Assembly: GCA_021734595.1 (NCBI GenBank)
Contig: JAIPIO010000117.1
Location: 1 to 11,524 of the forward strand
Origin: Kiritimatiellales bacterium
GTDB taxonomy: Bacteria > Verrucomicrobiota > Kiritimatiellia > Kiritimatiellales > Pontiellaceae
Length of the DNA stretch: 11,524 nucleotides
Direction: 5' to 3'
The translations under genes and the position numbers were made by a program. Position 1 is the first letter of the stretch, and the number at the start of each line of letters is the position of its first letter. The notes under the pieces are model-generated. The model saw only the letters and a list, made by a program, of their open reading frames with translations. It was not told the DNA's origin and did no database searches. This document shows positions 5,697 to 11,524 of the stretch, in pieces.

Positions 5697-7859
5697 CTAC
5701 GGCTGTTGCATGAATGCGCGGACGGTGCGGAGCTCGGCGTAGGTGACGGTGTCGCCGGAGGCTTCGATGATCGCTTTCATGGATTTTCGGGATGCGCGGT
5801 TGAACAGCTCTTCGATCTGCATCCGCTTGGCGGGGTCCAGCAACGTATCCACATCCAGTCCATCCCCCTGCCCTTCTTCGAGCAGTTTCTCGATGTGCTG
5901 GCTGATGGTTCCTTCCGAAAGCCTTCTCAGCTGGGCAATGGCTGCGAGCGACAGCCCCTGGCGCGCCAGATCCCGGGTATCCGTTACGGTCCGGCCGGTT
6001 TTCCTTTTGCTCCGCTTGATTTTCACGGGGACCTGCAGGATGGAATGCTTTTGCGCCTCTTCGGGATGGGCGTGCTTGTACATCTCGATAATCGTCATGA
6101 AGCTGTCGCCATATTTTGCGAGCTTGGCGGCACCGACCCCGGAAATGCCGGACATCTGTTCGGGCGTGTCGGGAAAATAGAGCGCCATCTCGCGAAGCGT
6201 GCGGTCGGAAAATATGACAAACGGCGGAACGTCTTCGCCCTGGGCCAGGCGCTGCCGCTCGGCCCGCAACTGCGCAAAAAGCTTTTCGGAATAGTCGCCG
6301 GCAAGACCGGCAAAAGAACTCTTCCTGGCGGTCTTCTGCCGGATCACTTCAAACCGCTTCTTGCCGAGCAGGATCTGCCGCCCCTTGGGCGTAAGTTCCA
6401 GCGCGGAATAATTATCCGGATTCTGGATAACGCAGTCCTGTGCCAGCAGGTCGTCGATTACCCGCCGCCAATATTTTTTATCCATATCCTTGCCGGCGCC
6501 ATAGGTCTTGAGCCGGTCGTGCCCCAGCTCCCGGATTTTCCGGGTTTTGGCTCCGACGACAATATCGACAATGTGCACCGCACCAAACCGCTGGCAGGAA
6601 CGGTGGATGGCCGACATGATTTTCTGCGCGGGGACGGTGGCATCGGCACACTCCACATCGCCCATGCAAATGTCGCAGGCCTGGCAATTATCCTTTTCAT
6701 AGCTTTCGCCGAAATAGCCCAGAAGGGTTTTGCGGCGGCAGACATTGGTTTCGGCGAACCGAACCATCTTAAACAGTTGCTGCTCCCCAATCTTCCGTTC
6801 GTGTGCATCTTCGGTCTGCTCGATAAAATAGCGGATGCGAACAATGTCGCCGCGGCTAAAGAATAGCCGGCAATGCGACGGCTCGCCATCGCGACCCGCA
6901 CGTCCGGTTTCCTGATAGTAGCCTTCCATGTTTTTCGGCAGGTCGCCATGCAGCACGAAACGGATGTTGGACTTGTCGATCCCCATGCCGAATGCAATCG
7001 TGGCCACCACCACATCGACTTCGTCCCGGTTGAACCGATCCTGGTTCTTCTTTCGCTGCACCGGGGTCAGCCCGGCATGGTACGGCAACGCGCGTATCCC
7101 CTGCTCCTGCAAAAACTCGGCCGTGGCGGTTGTGCTCTTGCGCGTGGTGCGGTAGATGATCCCGGACTCGCCTTGGTGCCCATGCAGAAATTCCAGCAAC
7201 TGGAAGTCGAGATTATCCTTCGGAACCACCTGGTAAAACAGGTTTGGGCGATCGAACGAAGCGCGTGTCAGATGCGGATTCCGCAACCCCAGCTTCTTGA
7301 TGATATCATCCGAAACCTTGTGCGTTGCGGTCGCCGTGAAGGCCGCAACCGCCGCCTTGGGAAACTGTTTAGCAATGTTGGAGAGCAACAGATAATCCGG
7401 CCGGAAATCGTGGCCCCATTCGGAGATGCAGTGCGCTTCATCAATCGCGAAAAAGGAAATCTTCGCCTGTTTGAGCGTGGCCATGAATTCCGGCAGGGCG
7501 AATCGTTCGGGCGAGACATAGAGCAGATCAAGCTGGTGGTTTTCCAATGACTGGAAAACGCGGAAACGTTCCTTCGGCGTAAGCGAACTGTTCAGGAATT
7601 CCGCATCCAGCCCGTTGGCCTTGGCGGCATCGACCTGATCCTTCATCAGCGATATGAGCGGGCTGATCACCACGCAAAGACCGTCGCGCATATGCGCCGG
7701 AAGCTGATAGCAGAGCGACTTGCCGCCGCCCGTTGGCATCACCGCAAAGACATCGCGATTTTCCAGCAGTGCGGAAACGATCGTTTCCTGGTTTGGGCGG
7801 AAACCGCTAAAGCCAAAAACGCGTTTCAATACGGCATGTGATCCATCCATTATTCCCAT
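5697..7859 (-). CDS. recQ: ATP-dependent DNA helicase RecQ
   Basis: RecQ unwinds DNA 3' to 5' in recombinational repair and replication-fork processing. The protein has 720 residues, against about 610 in E. coli. In order: motif 0 (FGFSGFRPNQ, 15-24), Walker A (MPTGGGKS, 41-48), DEAH (140-143), FTATAT (174-179) and motif VI (QETGRAGRDG, 316-325). Then come the RecQ zinc site (C374, C392, C395, C398), an RQC winged helix (about 405-500), an HRDC domain (about 520-595, SGISGVGAAKLAKYG) and an extra C-terminal region. That extra region contains a helix-turn-helix-like stretch (about 630-660, LSLAAIAQLRRLSEGTISQHIEKLL) as in many long RecQs. I chose ATG 7859 because it follows the plsC stop by 7 nt, with AAAGGCGGT just before it. 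ATG 7850 is possible. The 17-residue upstream extension overlaps plsC and is not family-like. It is the last gene of the tyrA-recQ cluster. Confidence 0.97.
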   Translation of the reverse strand: MGIMDGSHAVLKRVFGFSGFRPNQETIVSALLENRDVFAVMPTGGGKSLCYQLPAHMRDGLCVVISPLISLMKDQVDAAKANGLDAEFLNSSLTPKERFRVFQSLENHQLDLLYVSPERFALPEFMATLKQAKISFFAIDEAHCISEWGHDFRPDYLLLSNIAKQFPKAAVAAFTATATHKVSDDIIKKLGLRNPHLTRASFDRPNLFYQVVPKDNLDFQLLEFLHGHQGESGIIYRTTRKSTTATAEFLQEQGIRALPYHAGLTPVQRKKNQDRFNRDEVDVVVATIAFGMGIDKSNIRFVLHGDLPKNMEGYYQETGRAGRDGEPSHCRLFFSRGDIVRIRYFIEQTEDAHERKIGEQQLFKMVRFAETNVCRRKTLLGYFGESYEKDNCQACDICMGDVECADATVPAQKIMSAIHRSCQRFGAVHIVDIVVGAKTRKIRELGHDRLKTYGAGKDMDKKYWRRVIDDLLAQDCVIQNPDNYSALELTPKGRQILLGKKRFEVIRQKTARKSSFAGLAGDYSEKLFAQLRAERQRLAQGEDVPPFVIFSDRTLREMALYFPDTPEQMSGISGVGAAKLAKYGDSFMTIIEMYKHAHPEEAQKHSILQVPVKIKRSKRKTGRTVTDTRDLARQGLSLAAIAQLRRLSEGTISQHIEKLLEEGQGDGLDVDTLLDPAKRMQIEELFNRASRKSMKAIIEASGDTVTYAELRTVRAFMQQP
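7191..7205. repeat. Exact TTCCA-N5-TGGAA palindrome inside recQ
   Basis: TTCCAGCAACTGGAA. On the coding strand it is read in the frame giving FQLLE. Confidence 0.55.
7542..7556. repeat. Exact TTCCA-N5-TGGAA palindrome inside recQ
   Basis: TTCCAATGACTGGAA. On the coding strand it is read in the frame giving FQSLE (residues 102-106), between the helicase motifs I and II, a region of RecQ not known to require that sequence. Confidence 0.6.
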
Positions 7860-7866
7860 ACCGCCT

Positions 7867-8535
7867 TTACCTTCGGGTAGGTTGTGATGGTTCCGCTTTG
7901 AGTTGTGCAATTCGCTGCATAATCAATGTGGTATATTTATCATACGCTTCACGGCCTGTGCCCAGGGCGGCAAATTCCTCCGGCGTAATCGGTGCTCCAT
8001 AGATAATGGTGATTTTGACGGGCTTGATCCATCTGGCGCCCTTGGGATGCGCCTTGTACGTTCCATCAATGTAGGCCGGGACAACGGAGCAGCCCGACTT
8101 TTCCACAATAAAACCGGCCCCGCCCTTCGCGTCCTGAATTTCCCCGTCTTCGGTACGGGTTCCTTCGGGAAAGAGTGCCACGCACGATCCGTTTTTGAGG
8201 CGTTCAATCATTTTTCGCAACGCCCGCATATCGCCGGTTCCGCGCGAAACCGGGATGCAGCCCACCCGATCCATCCACCATTTTCCAAACCTTGATTTCC
8301 ACAGGGAATCGCGTGCGAGGAAAAGAATCGGACGGGCGCGAAGGGACGCACCGATAATGGCGGGATCAAGGAAACTGGCGTGGTTGGTCGCCAACAGCAT
8401 GCCGCCGGTTTCCGGAACATGCTCCACCCCGCGCACCTGCAGACGGTTCCAGAGACGGAAATAAAAATTAAACAGCAACGTAGACACCCTGTACACCGGC
8501 ATGCCGGCCATGGTTTCCGCTCGGGTTTTACTCAT
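7867..8535 (-). CDS. plsC: 1-acyl-sn-glycerol-3-phosphate acyltransferase (PlsC family)
   Basis: PlsC enzymes acylate lysophosphatidic acid to phosphatidic acid at the inner membrane, using acyl-ACP or acyl-CoA. The protein has 222 residues, a normal bacterial length. The four family motifs are present in order: NHASFLD (51-57, the HX4D catalytic pair), IPVSRG (94-99), FPEGTR (122-127) and VVPAYIDGT (151-159). An N-terminal amphipathic/hydrophobic stretch (about 15-30) suits membrane association. The start ATG overlaps the cmk stop as ATGA (8532-8535), so translational coupling is likely, and the stop lies 7 nt before recQ. A plsC gene next to cmk is a recurring bacterial arrangement. The exact acyl acceptor cannot be read from sequence, so it might act on another lysophospholipid. 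Confidence 0.92.
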   Translation of the reverse strand: MSKTRAETMAGMPVYRVSTLLFNFYFRLWNRLQVRGVEHVPETGGMLLATNHASFLDPAIIGASLRARPILFLARDSLWKSRFGKWWMDRVGCIPVSRGTGDMRALRKMIERLKNGSCVALFPEGTRTEDGEIQDAKGGAGFIVEKSGCSVVPAYIDGTYKAHPKGARWIKPVKITIIYGAPITPEEFAALGTGREAYDKYTTLIMQRIAQLKAEPSQPTRR

Positions 8536-9200
8536 CTCAAATCTCCTTCAACCTTATCAATTACAGCCTGTACCACTTCATCAATGGTCATGGAAGTACT
8601 GTTGATCACATACGCCCCGTCCGCGACCTTCAGCGGGGCTTCCTCCCGGCTTGAATCCTTCGCATCGCGGCGTTTCAGGCTTTCAAGTACCTCCTGCGCC
8701 TTTTCGGCCTCGCCCGTTTCCACCAGCTCGCGGTAGCGCCTTTGTGCCCGTTCCGCCGGGTCGGCATCCAGATAGAACTTATACGGCGTATCCGGGAAAA
8801 CCACCGACCCGATGTCGCGCCCGTCGATTGTCAGCGACCCAAGCCCGGTCAATTCCCGCAGCCGGTCGTTCACAAACGCGCGCACTTTCGGCATCGAAGC
8901 CACATCCGACACCGCCTCGCTCAGCCGTGCCGTGCGCAGCTCGTCTGTTGGAGTGTAGCCGTTAATGGAAAAAACCGCAACGTTCTGCTCCGCACGGAAC
9001 ACCCAGTCCGCCGAACGGGTATTCTGTATCACCGCATCCGCATCGTGGATGTCCACTTCGTTTTCCAGCGCGTGCCAGGTGATGCCGCGATAAATCGATC
9101 CCGAATCCACATAGAAAAACCCCAGCCGCTTGGCCACCGCCTTGGCCACCGTCGATTTTCCCGACGCACTCGGCCCGTCAATTGCAATCACCTGTGTCAT
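8532..9200 (-). CDS. cmk: Cytidylate kinase
   Basis: This cytoplasmic enzyme phosphorylates CMP and dCMP with ATP and so recycles the CMP released by phospholipid and RNA turnover. The protein has 222 residues, the normal length. It shows the P-loop GPSASGKST (9-17), the VDSGSIYRGITWHAL segment (31-45, equivalent to the usual D-T/S-G-x-x-Y-R), DGRDIGSVVFPD (126-137) and the lid/C-terminal part RRDAKDSSREEAPLK (177-191). The start ATG overlaps the aroA stop as ATGA (9197-9200), and its own stop overlaps the plsC start in the same way. Its ribosome binding site lies inside aroA and is weak, which fits translational coupling. The aroA-cmk neighbourhood is widely conserved in bacteria. Confidence 0.97.
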   Translation of the reverse strand: MTQVIAIDGPSASGKSTVAKAVAKRLGFFYVDSGSIYRGITWHALENEVDIHDADAVIQNTRSADWVFRAEQNVAVFSINGYTPTDELRTARLSEAVSDVASMPKVRAFVNDRLRELTGLGSLTIDGRDIGSVVFPDTPYKFYLDADPAERAQRRYRELVETGEAEKAQEVLESLKRRDAKDSSREEAPLKVADGAYVINSTSMTIDEVVQAVIDKVEGDLR

Positions 9201-10501
9201 TCTGATTTCCCGCCGAGCTGTTCCATATGTTCCCAGAATTCGGGATACGAGGTGTCCACGCAGCCCACGTTTTCAATCGCAATCGGCCCGGTGCCGAACG
9301 TGTTGAGGATGGCCACCGACATCGCGATGCGGTGGTCGCCATGGCTGTCGATCACGGCATCCGGCGTCTTTAGCACCGCCGGTCCCGTCACAATCATACC
9401 GTCTTCCTTTTCCTCAACGTCCACGCCGAACTGCCGCAGGTTTTTAACCATCTCCGCAATACGGTCCGACTCCTTCACGCGCAGCTCCGCCGCATCGCGG
9501 ATTATCGTCTGCCCTTCCGCCAGCGCCCCGGCCACGGAAATAATCGGCAGTTCGTCGATCAGGTTTGGAATTTCATCACCCTCAATCACCGTGCCCTGCA
9601 AGGAAGCTCCGCGCACCTTGATCGTGCCGTACGGATCGCCCTTCTCTTCCGTAACGGTAATTTCGATGTCCGCGCCCATCCGCTTCATCACATCCAGCAG
9701 TGCGGTGCGGCGCGGATTCAAACCAACATGTTCAATCAGCAGCTCCGCGCCCGGCCGAACGGCGACCGCCACAATCCAGAAAGAGGCAGACGAAAAATCG
9801 CCCGGCACCGTAAAGTCGCGGGCTTTGTATTTTGGTCCTTCCGGCCCGAATCCCTCGATGGAGATTTCGAGCCCGTCGATTTTTATGGGGATTTCCAACG
9901 CCTGGAAAAGTTTCTCGGTGTGGTCGCGGGTTGGACGCGGTTCGATTACCGTGGTTTTTCCTGCCGCGTACAACCCCGCCAGCAGCACGCATGATTTCAC
10001 CTGCGCCGACGCCATCGGCAGCAGATAGCCGATCCCTTGCAGCTTGCCGCCGCAGATCACCATGGGAAGTGTGCCCTTTTCACCGGTCAATCCGATGTGC
10101 GCGCCCATCAGTTCCAGCGGCTGGCGGATGCGCCCCATCGGGCGGGATGACAACGAGTCGTCGCCAATCATCGTAACCTCGATCCCGGCACCGGCCACCA
10201 ATCCCGCCAGCAGGCGTGTACCCGTTCCCGAATTGCCCATGTTCAGCGGTTCGTCCGGCGACCGCAGCTTGCCGGCCACGCCGGTAATGAAGAGTGCGCC
10301 ATCACGGAACTCCGCCTTGGCGCCCATTTGCTCCATGGCCGAGAGTGTGCTGCGCGCATCTTCGCCGTTGAGGTAGCCCGTCACTTTCGAGGTGCCGTCC
10401 GCCAGCGAAGCCAGCATCGCCACACGCTGCGAGATGCTCTTGTCGCCGGGCACCGTTACGGCACCACTCAACTCTGCTGGAACTACTGTTTTGGTATTCA
10501 T
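9197..10501 (-). CDS. aroA: 3-phosphoshikimate 1-carboxyvinyltransferase (EPSP synthase)
   Basis: It joins shikimate-3-phosphate and phosphoenolpyruvate to give EPSP, the sixth step of the shikimate pathway, in the cytoplasm. The protein has 434 residues, typical for the family. Visible marks are PGDKSISQR (18-26), where many homologues have H or N in place of Q, and GNSGTGTR (89-96), which keeps the Gly whose replacement gives glyphosate tolerance in other enzymes. SSRPMGR (118-124), the catalytic DELP (316-319), the RVKESDR signature (341-347) and DHRIAMS (389-395) follow. ATG 10501 is preceded by GCGGGTAAAAAA, a weak Shine-Dalgarno. It is the second gene of the cluster, after an 83-bp repeat-filled gap behind tyrA, and its end overlaps cmk by 4 nt. 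Confidence 0.97.
   Translation of the reverse strand: MNTKTVVPAELSGAVTVPGDKSISQRVAMLASLADGTSKVTGYLNGEDARSTLSAMEQMGAKAEFRDGALFITGVAGKLRSPDEPLNMGNSGTGTRLLAGLVAGAGIEVTMIGDDSLSSRPMGRIRQPLELMGAHIGLTGEKGTLPMVICGGKLQGIGYLLPMASAQVKSCVLLAGLYAAGKTTVIEPRPTRDHTEKLFQALEIPIKIDGLEISIEGFGPEGPKYKARDFTVPGDFSSASFWIVAVAVRPGAELLIEHVGLNPRRTALLDVMKRMGADIEITVTEEKGDPYGTIKVRGASLQGTVIEGDEIPNLIDELPIISVAGALAEGQTIIRDAAELRVKESDRIAEMVKNLRQFGVDVEEKEDGMIVTGPAVLKTPDAVIDSHGDHRIAMSVAILNTFGTGPIAIENVGCVDTSYPEFWEHMEQLGGKSE
9893..9907. repeat. Exact TTCCA-N5-TGGAA palindrome inside aroA
   Basis: TTCCAACGCCTGGAA. On the coding strand it is read in the frame giving FQALE (residues 199-203). Confidence 0.6.
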
Positions 10502-10509
10502 TTTTTTAC

Positions 10510-10578
10510 CCGCTAATTAACACTAATTTTAACTAATTTAATCCCATCCGATTAGTGGGAATTAGTGAAGATTAGTGG
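10510..10578. repeat. Imperfect inverted repeat built from 10-bp ATTAGTG units (tyrA-aroA gap)
   Basis: The left arm (10510-10538) carries three CTAATT words at 10-bp spacing. The right arm (10550-10578) carries three ATTAGTG words at the same spacing. The arms match at 21 of 29 positions as inverse complements, around an 11-bp centre. The mismatches fall in the spacers between words, so the words are the conserved part. AT-richness contrasts with the flanking genes. There is no U-run for a terminator. It fills nearly the whole gap and ends 6 bp before the tyrA stop. Confidence 0.75.
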
Positions 10579-10584
10579 TTCCAA

Positions 10585-11466
10585 TCATTTTTTCAGGAAT
10601 CTGTTTCGTTTTAAAATCTCGTTTCGATCGGCGGCGGCCTCTTCGAGCCATGCGCGGATATCATCGCCATTGCCGCTGCGCAGGATTTTTATGAGCCCCT
10701 GCAGCTCTTCATTGAATCGATCCAGTTCGGCTTCGAGCGCGGCACGGTTGGTGTCGATGATGTCCACCCACATATCGGCCGAACCGGAAGCCACCCGGGT
10801 CGTATCCCGGAAACCGGTTCCGCAGAAATCCGCCTTCCCTGCCGGATGGCCGTCCGCCACGGCACGGGCCAGCGCGGCGGCCACCATGTGCGGCAGATGG
10901 CTGGTCGCGGCCAGCGTCGCATCGTGCTGTCCGGGCGACATGGCAACCACGTCCGAACCGGCGCTCTTCCAAAGGTTGGAAACCGCCGACTCCGCCGATT
11001 CCGGGGTATCCGCCGACGGGCAGACCACCGTCAGGCGGCCTTCGTACAGATCGGGATCGCCCGCTTCGATTCCGGTCTGCTCCGATCCCGCGATCGGATG
11101 CGACCCGACAAACCAGGCGTGGCTGTCCGCAAACAGCGGTTCCATCATTTTCAGCAGTTCCGACTTGGTGCTGCCCACATCCGTAACCACCGTACCGGGT
11201 TTCAGCGCCGGCATAATCTGTTCCGCCAGCTTGGCACCCGTCCAGATCGGCACGCAAACCACAATGATGTCGGCATCGCGCACGGCCTCGGCCGGATCCG
11301 CGAAAACCTCGTCGGCCAGGCCGGATTCCAATGCCTGGACGCGCGTCTCTGCGCGCCGGGCATAGGCGAAAATACGGCCAGCAAACCCGCGCTTCTTCAG
11401 CGCGAGCCCCAGCGAGGCACCCATCAGCCCGATCCCTAGAATGGCTATGTTCCGCTGCTTATCCAT
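10585..11466 (-). CDS. tyrA: Prephenate/arogenate dehydrogenase
   Basis: It oxidatively decarboxylates prephenate (or arogenate) with NAD(P)+ on the way to tyrosine, in the cytoplasm. The protein has 293 residues, the usual monofunctional length, with no chorismate mutase or ACT domain. An N-terminal Rossmann motif (GIGLMGASLG, 11-20) is followed by TDVGSTK (95-101) and GSHPIAGSEQTG (121-132, with the conserved His). TSHLPH (188-193) and GFRDTTRVASGSADMW (218-233) lie in the helical dimerisation domain. I chose ATG 11466 because GAAGGG lies just upstream and MDKQRNIAILGIG begins the fold as expected. The in-frame extension up to 11514 is read from repeat hairpins. It leads the tyrA-aroA-cmk-plsC-recQ cluster. 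Prephenate versus arogenate preference cannot be decided by eye. Confidence 0.93.
   Translation of the reverse strand: MDKQRNIAILGIGLMGASLGLALKKRGFAGRIFAYARRAETRVQALESGLADEVFADPAEAVRDADIIVVCVPIWTGAKLAEQIMPALKPGTVVTDVGSTKSELLKMMEPLFADSHAWFVGSHPIAGSEQTGIEAGDPDLYEGRLTVVCPSADTPESAESAVSNLWKSAGSDVVAMSPGQHDATLAATSHLPHMVAAALARAVADGHPAGKADFCGTGFRDTTRVASGSADMWVDIIDTNRAALEAELDRFNEELQGLIKILRSGNGDDIRAWLEEAAADRNEILKRNRFLKK
10967..10981. repeat. Exact TTCCA-N5-TGGAA palindrome inside tyrA
   Basis: TTCCAAAGGTTGGAA. On the coding strand it is read in a different frame from the recQ and aroA copies, giving SNLWK (residues 163-167). Confidence 0.55.
11326..11340. repeat. One-mismatch palindrome copy inside tyrA
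   Basis: TTCCAATGCCTGGAC, one base from TTCCA-N5-TGGAA. On the coding strand it gives VQALE (43-47), the same frame as the FQxLE copies in recQ and aroA. Confidence 0.4.
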
Positions 11467-11481
11467 AATCCCTTCAAATGA

Positions 11482-11524
11482 GGCAGACTTTCCAGTCTGC
11501 CCTCGAGCAGACAAGAATGTCTGC
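11482..11524. repeat. Two adjacent GCAGAC-arm hairpins upstream of tyrA
   Basis: Hairpin 1 is GGCAGACT-TTCC-AGTCTGCC (11482-11501), with a perfect 8-bp stem and 4-nt loop. Hairpin 2 is GCAGACA-AGAA-TGTCTGC (11507-11524), with a perfect 7-bp stem and 4-nt loop, ending exactly at the window edge. Both share the GCAGAC arm and are 5 bp apart, so they look like two units of one repeat family. The element may continue beyond the window. They lie 16 bp upstream of the tyrA start codon. Confidence 0.75.

Noticed and set aside
5706..6866. 386-residue plus-strand frame opposite recQ
   Set aside because: Antisense to RecQ with its zinc site and HRDC domain; no motifs of its own.
7860..7910. 17-residue N-terminal extension of recQ
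   Set aside because: It overlaps the 3' end of plsC, and the RecQ fold starts just after ATG 7859.
8742..10028. 428-residue open frame on the plus strand across cmk and aroA
   Set aside because: Antisense shadow of two firmly identified genes in GC-rich DNA; its Ser/Pro/Arg-rich protein has no recognisable domain.
10510..10578. CRISPR-like array or intrinsic terminator
   Set aside because: The units are 10 bp without spacers of CRISPR size, and no U-run follows the stem on either strand.

Overview
The window is a compact stretch of bacterial chromosome, GC-rich in its genes. Seven complete genes lie on the minus strand and one truncated gene on the plus strand. The set is diderm housekeeping: lipopolysaccharide export (LptD), phospholipid synthesis (PlsC), aromatic amino acids (TyrA, AroA), nucleotide metabolism (Cmk), DNA repair (RecQ) and translation (ProS). 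My best guess for the source is the PVC superphylum, probably Kiritimatiellota. I infer this from the tyrA-aroA-cmk-plsC order, the archaeal/eukaryote-type prolyl-tRNA synthetase, the unusual TPR-LptD fusion and the many small palindromic intergenic elements. No rRNA or database search backs the placement.

Transcription of the main block runs from right to left. The right edge (11482-11524) holds two hairpins built on the same GCAGAC arm. Next is tyrA, then an 83-bp gap filled by a large imperfect inverted repeat made of 10-bp ATTAGTG units. After that come aroA, cmk and plsC, joined by ATGA stop/start overlaps, and recQ 7 nt behind plsC. These five genes look like one transcription unit. A 187-bp gap with two identical TTCCAACCATTGGAA palindromes leads to proS, which has a strong Shine-Dalgarno site. 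A further ~110-bp gap leads to the large lptD-like gene. At the left edge a plus-strand gene for a Cys-rich, probably zinc-binding protein ends at 335, convergent with lptD. Between the two lie a hairpin-dense element (336-427) and a cluster of palindrome-like words (439-497). No gene-free stretch exceeds 225 bp.

The genes make ordinary sense: TyrA and AroA act on the shikimate/tyrosine route, Cmk and PlsC feed nucleotide and membrane lipid pools, and LptD places LPS in the outer membrane. Two things are not ordinary. First, the LptD homologue carries a periplasmic TPR (BamD/YbgF-like) domain at its N-terminus, joined by a Lys/Pro/Glu-rich linker. That linker is encoded partly by an A10 run at which a slip in either direction stops translation within a few codons. 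Second, the 15-bp palindrome TTCCA-N5-TGGAA occurs seven times exactly, in intergenic and coding DNA, where about 0.01 would be expected by chance. It resembles a highly iterated palindrome system of the cyanobacterial HIP1 kind.
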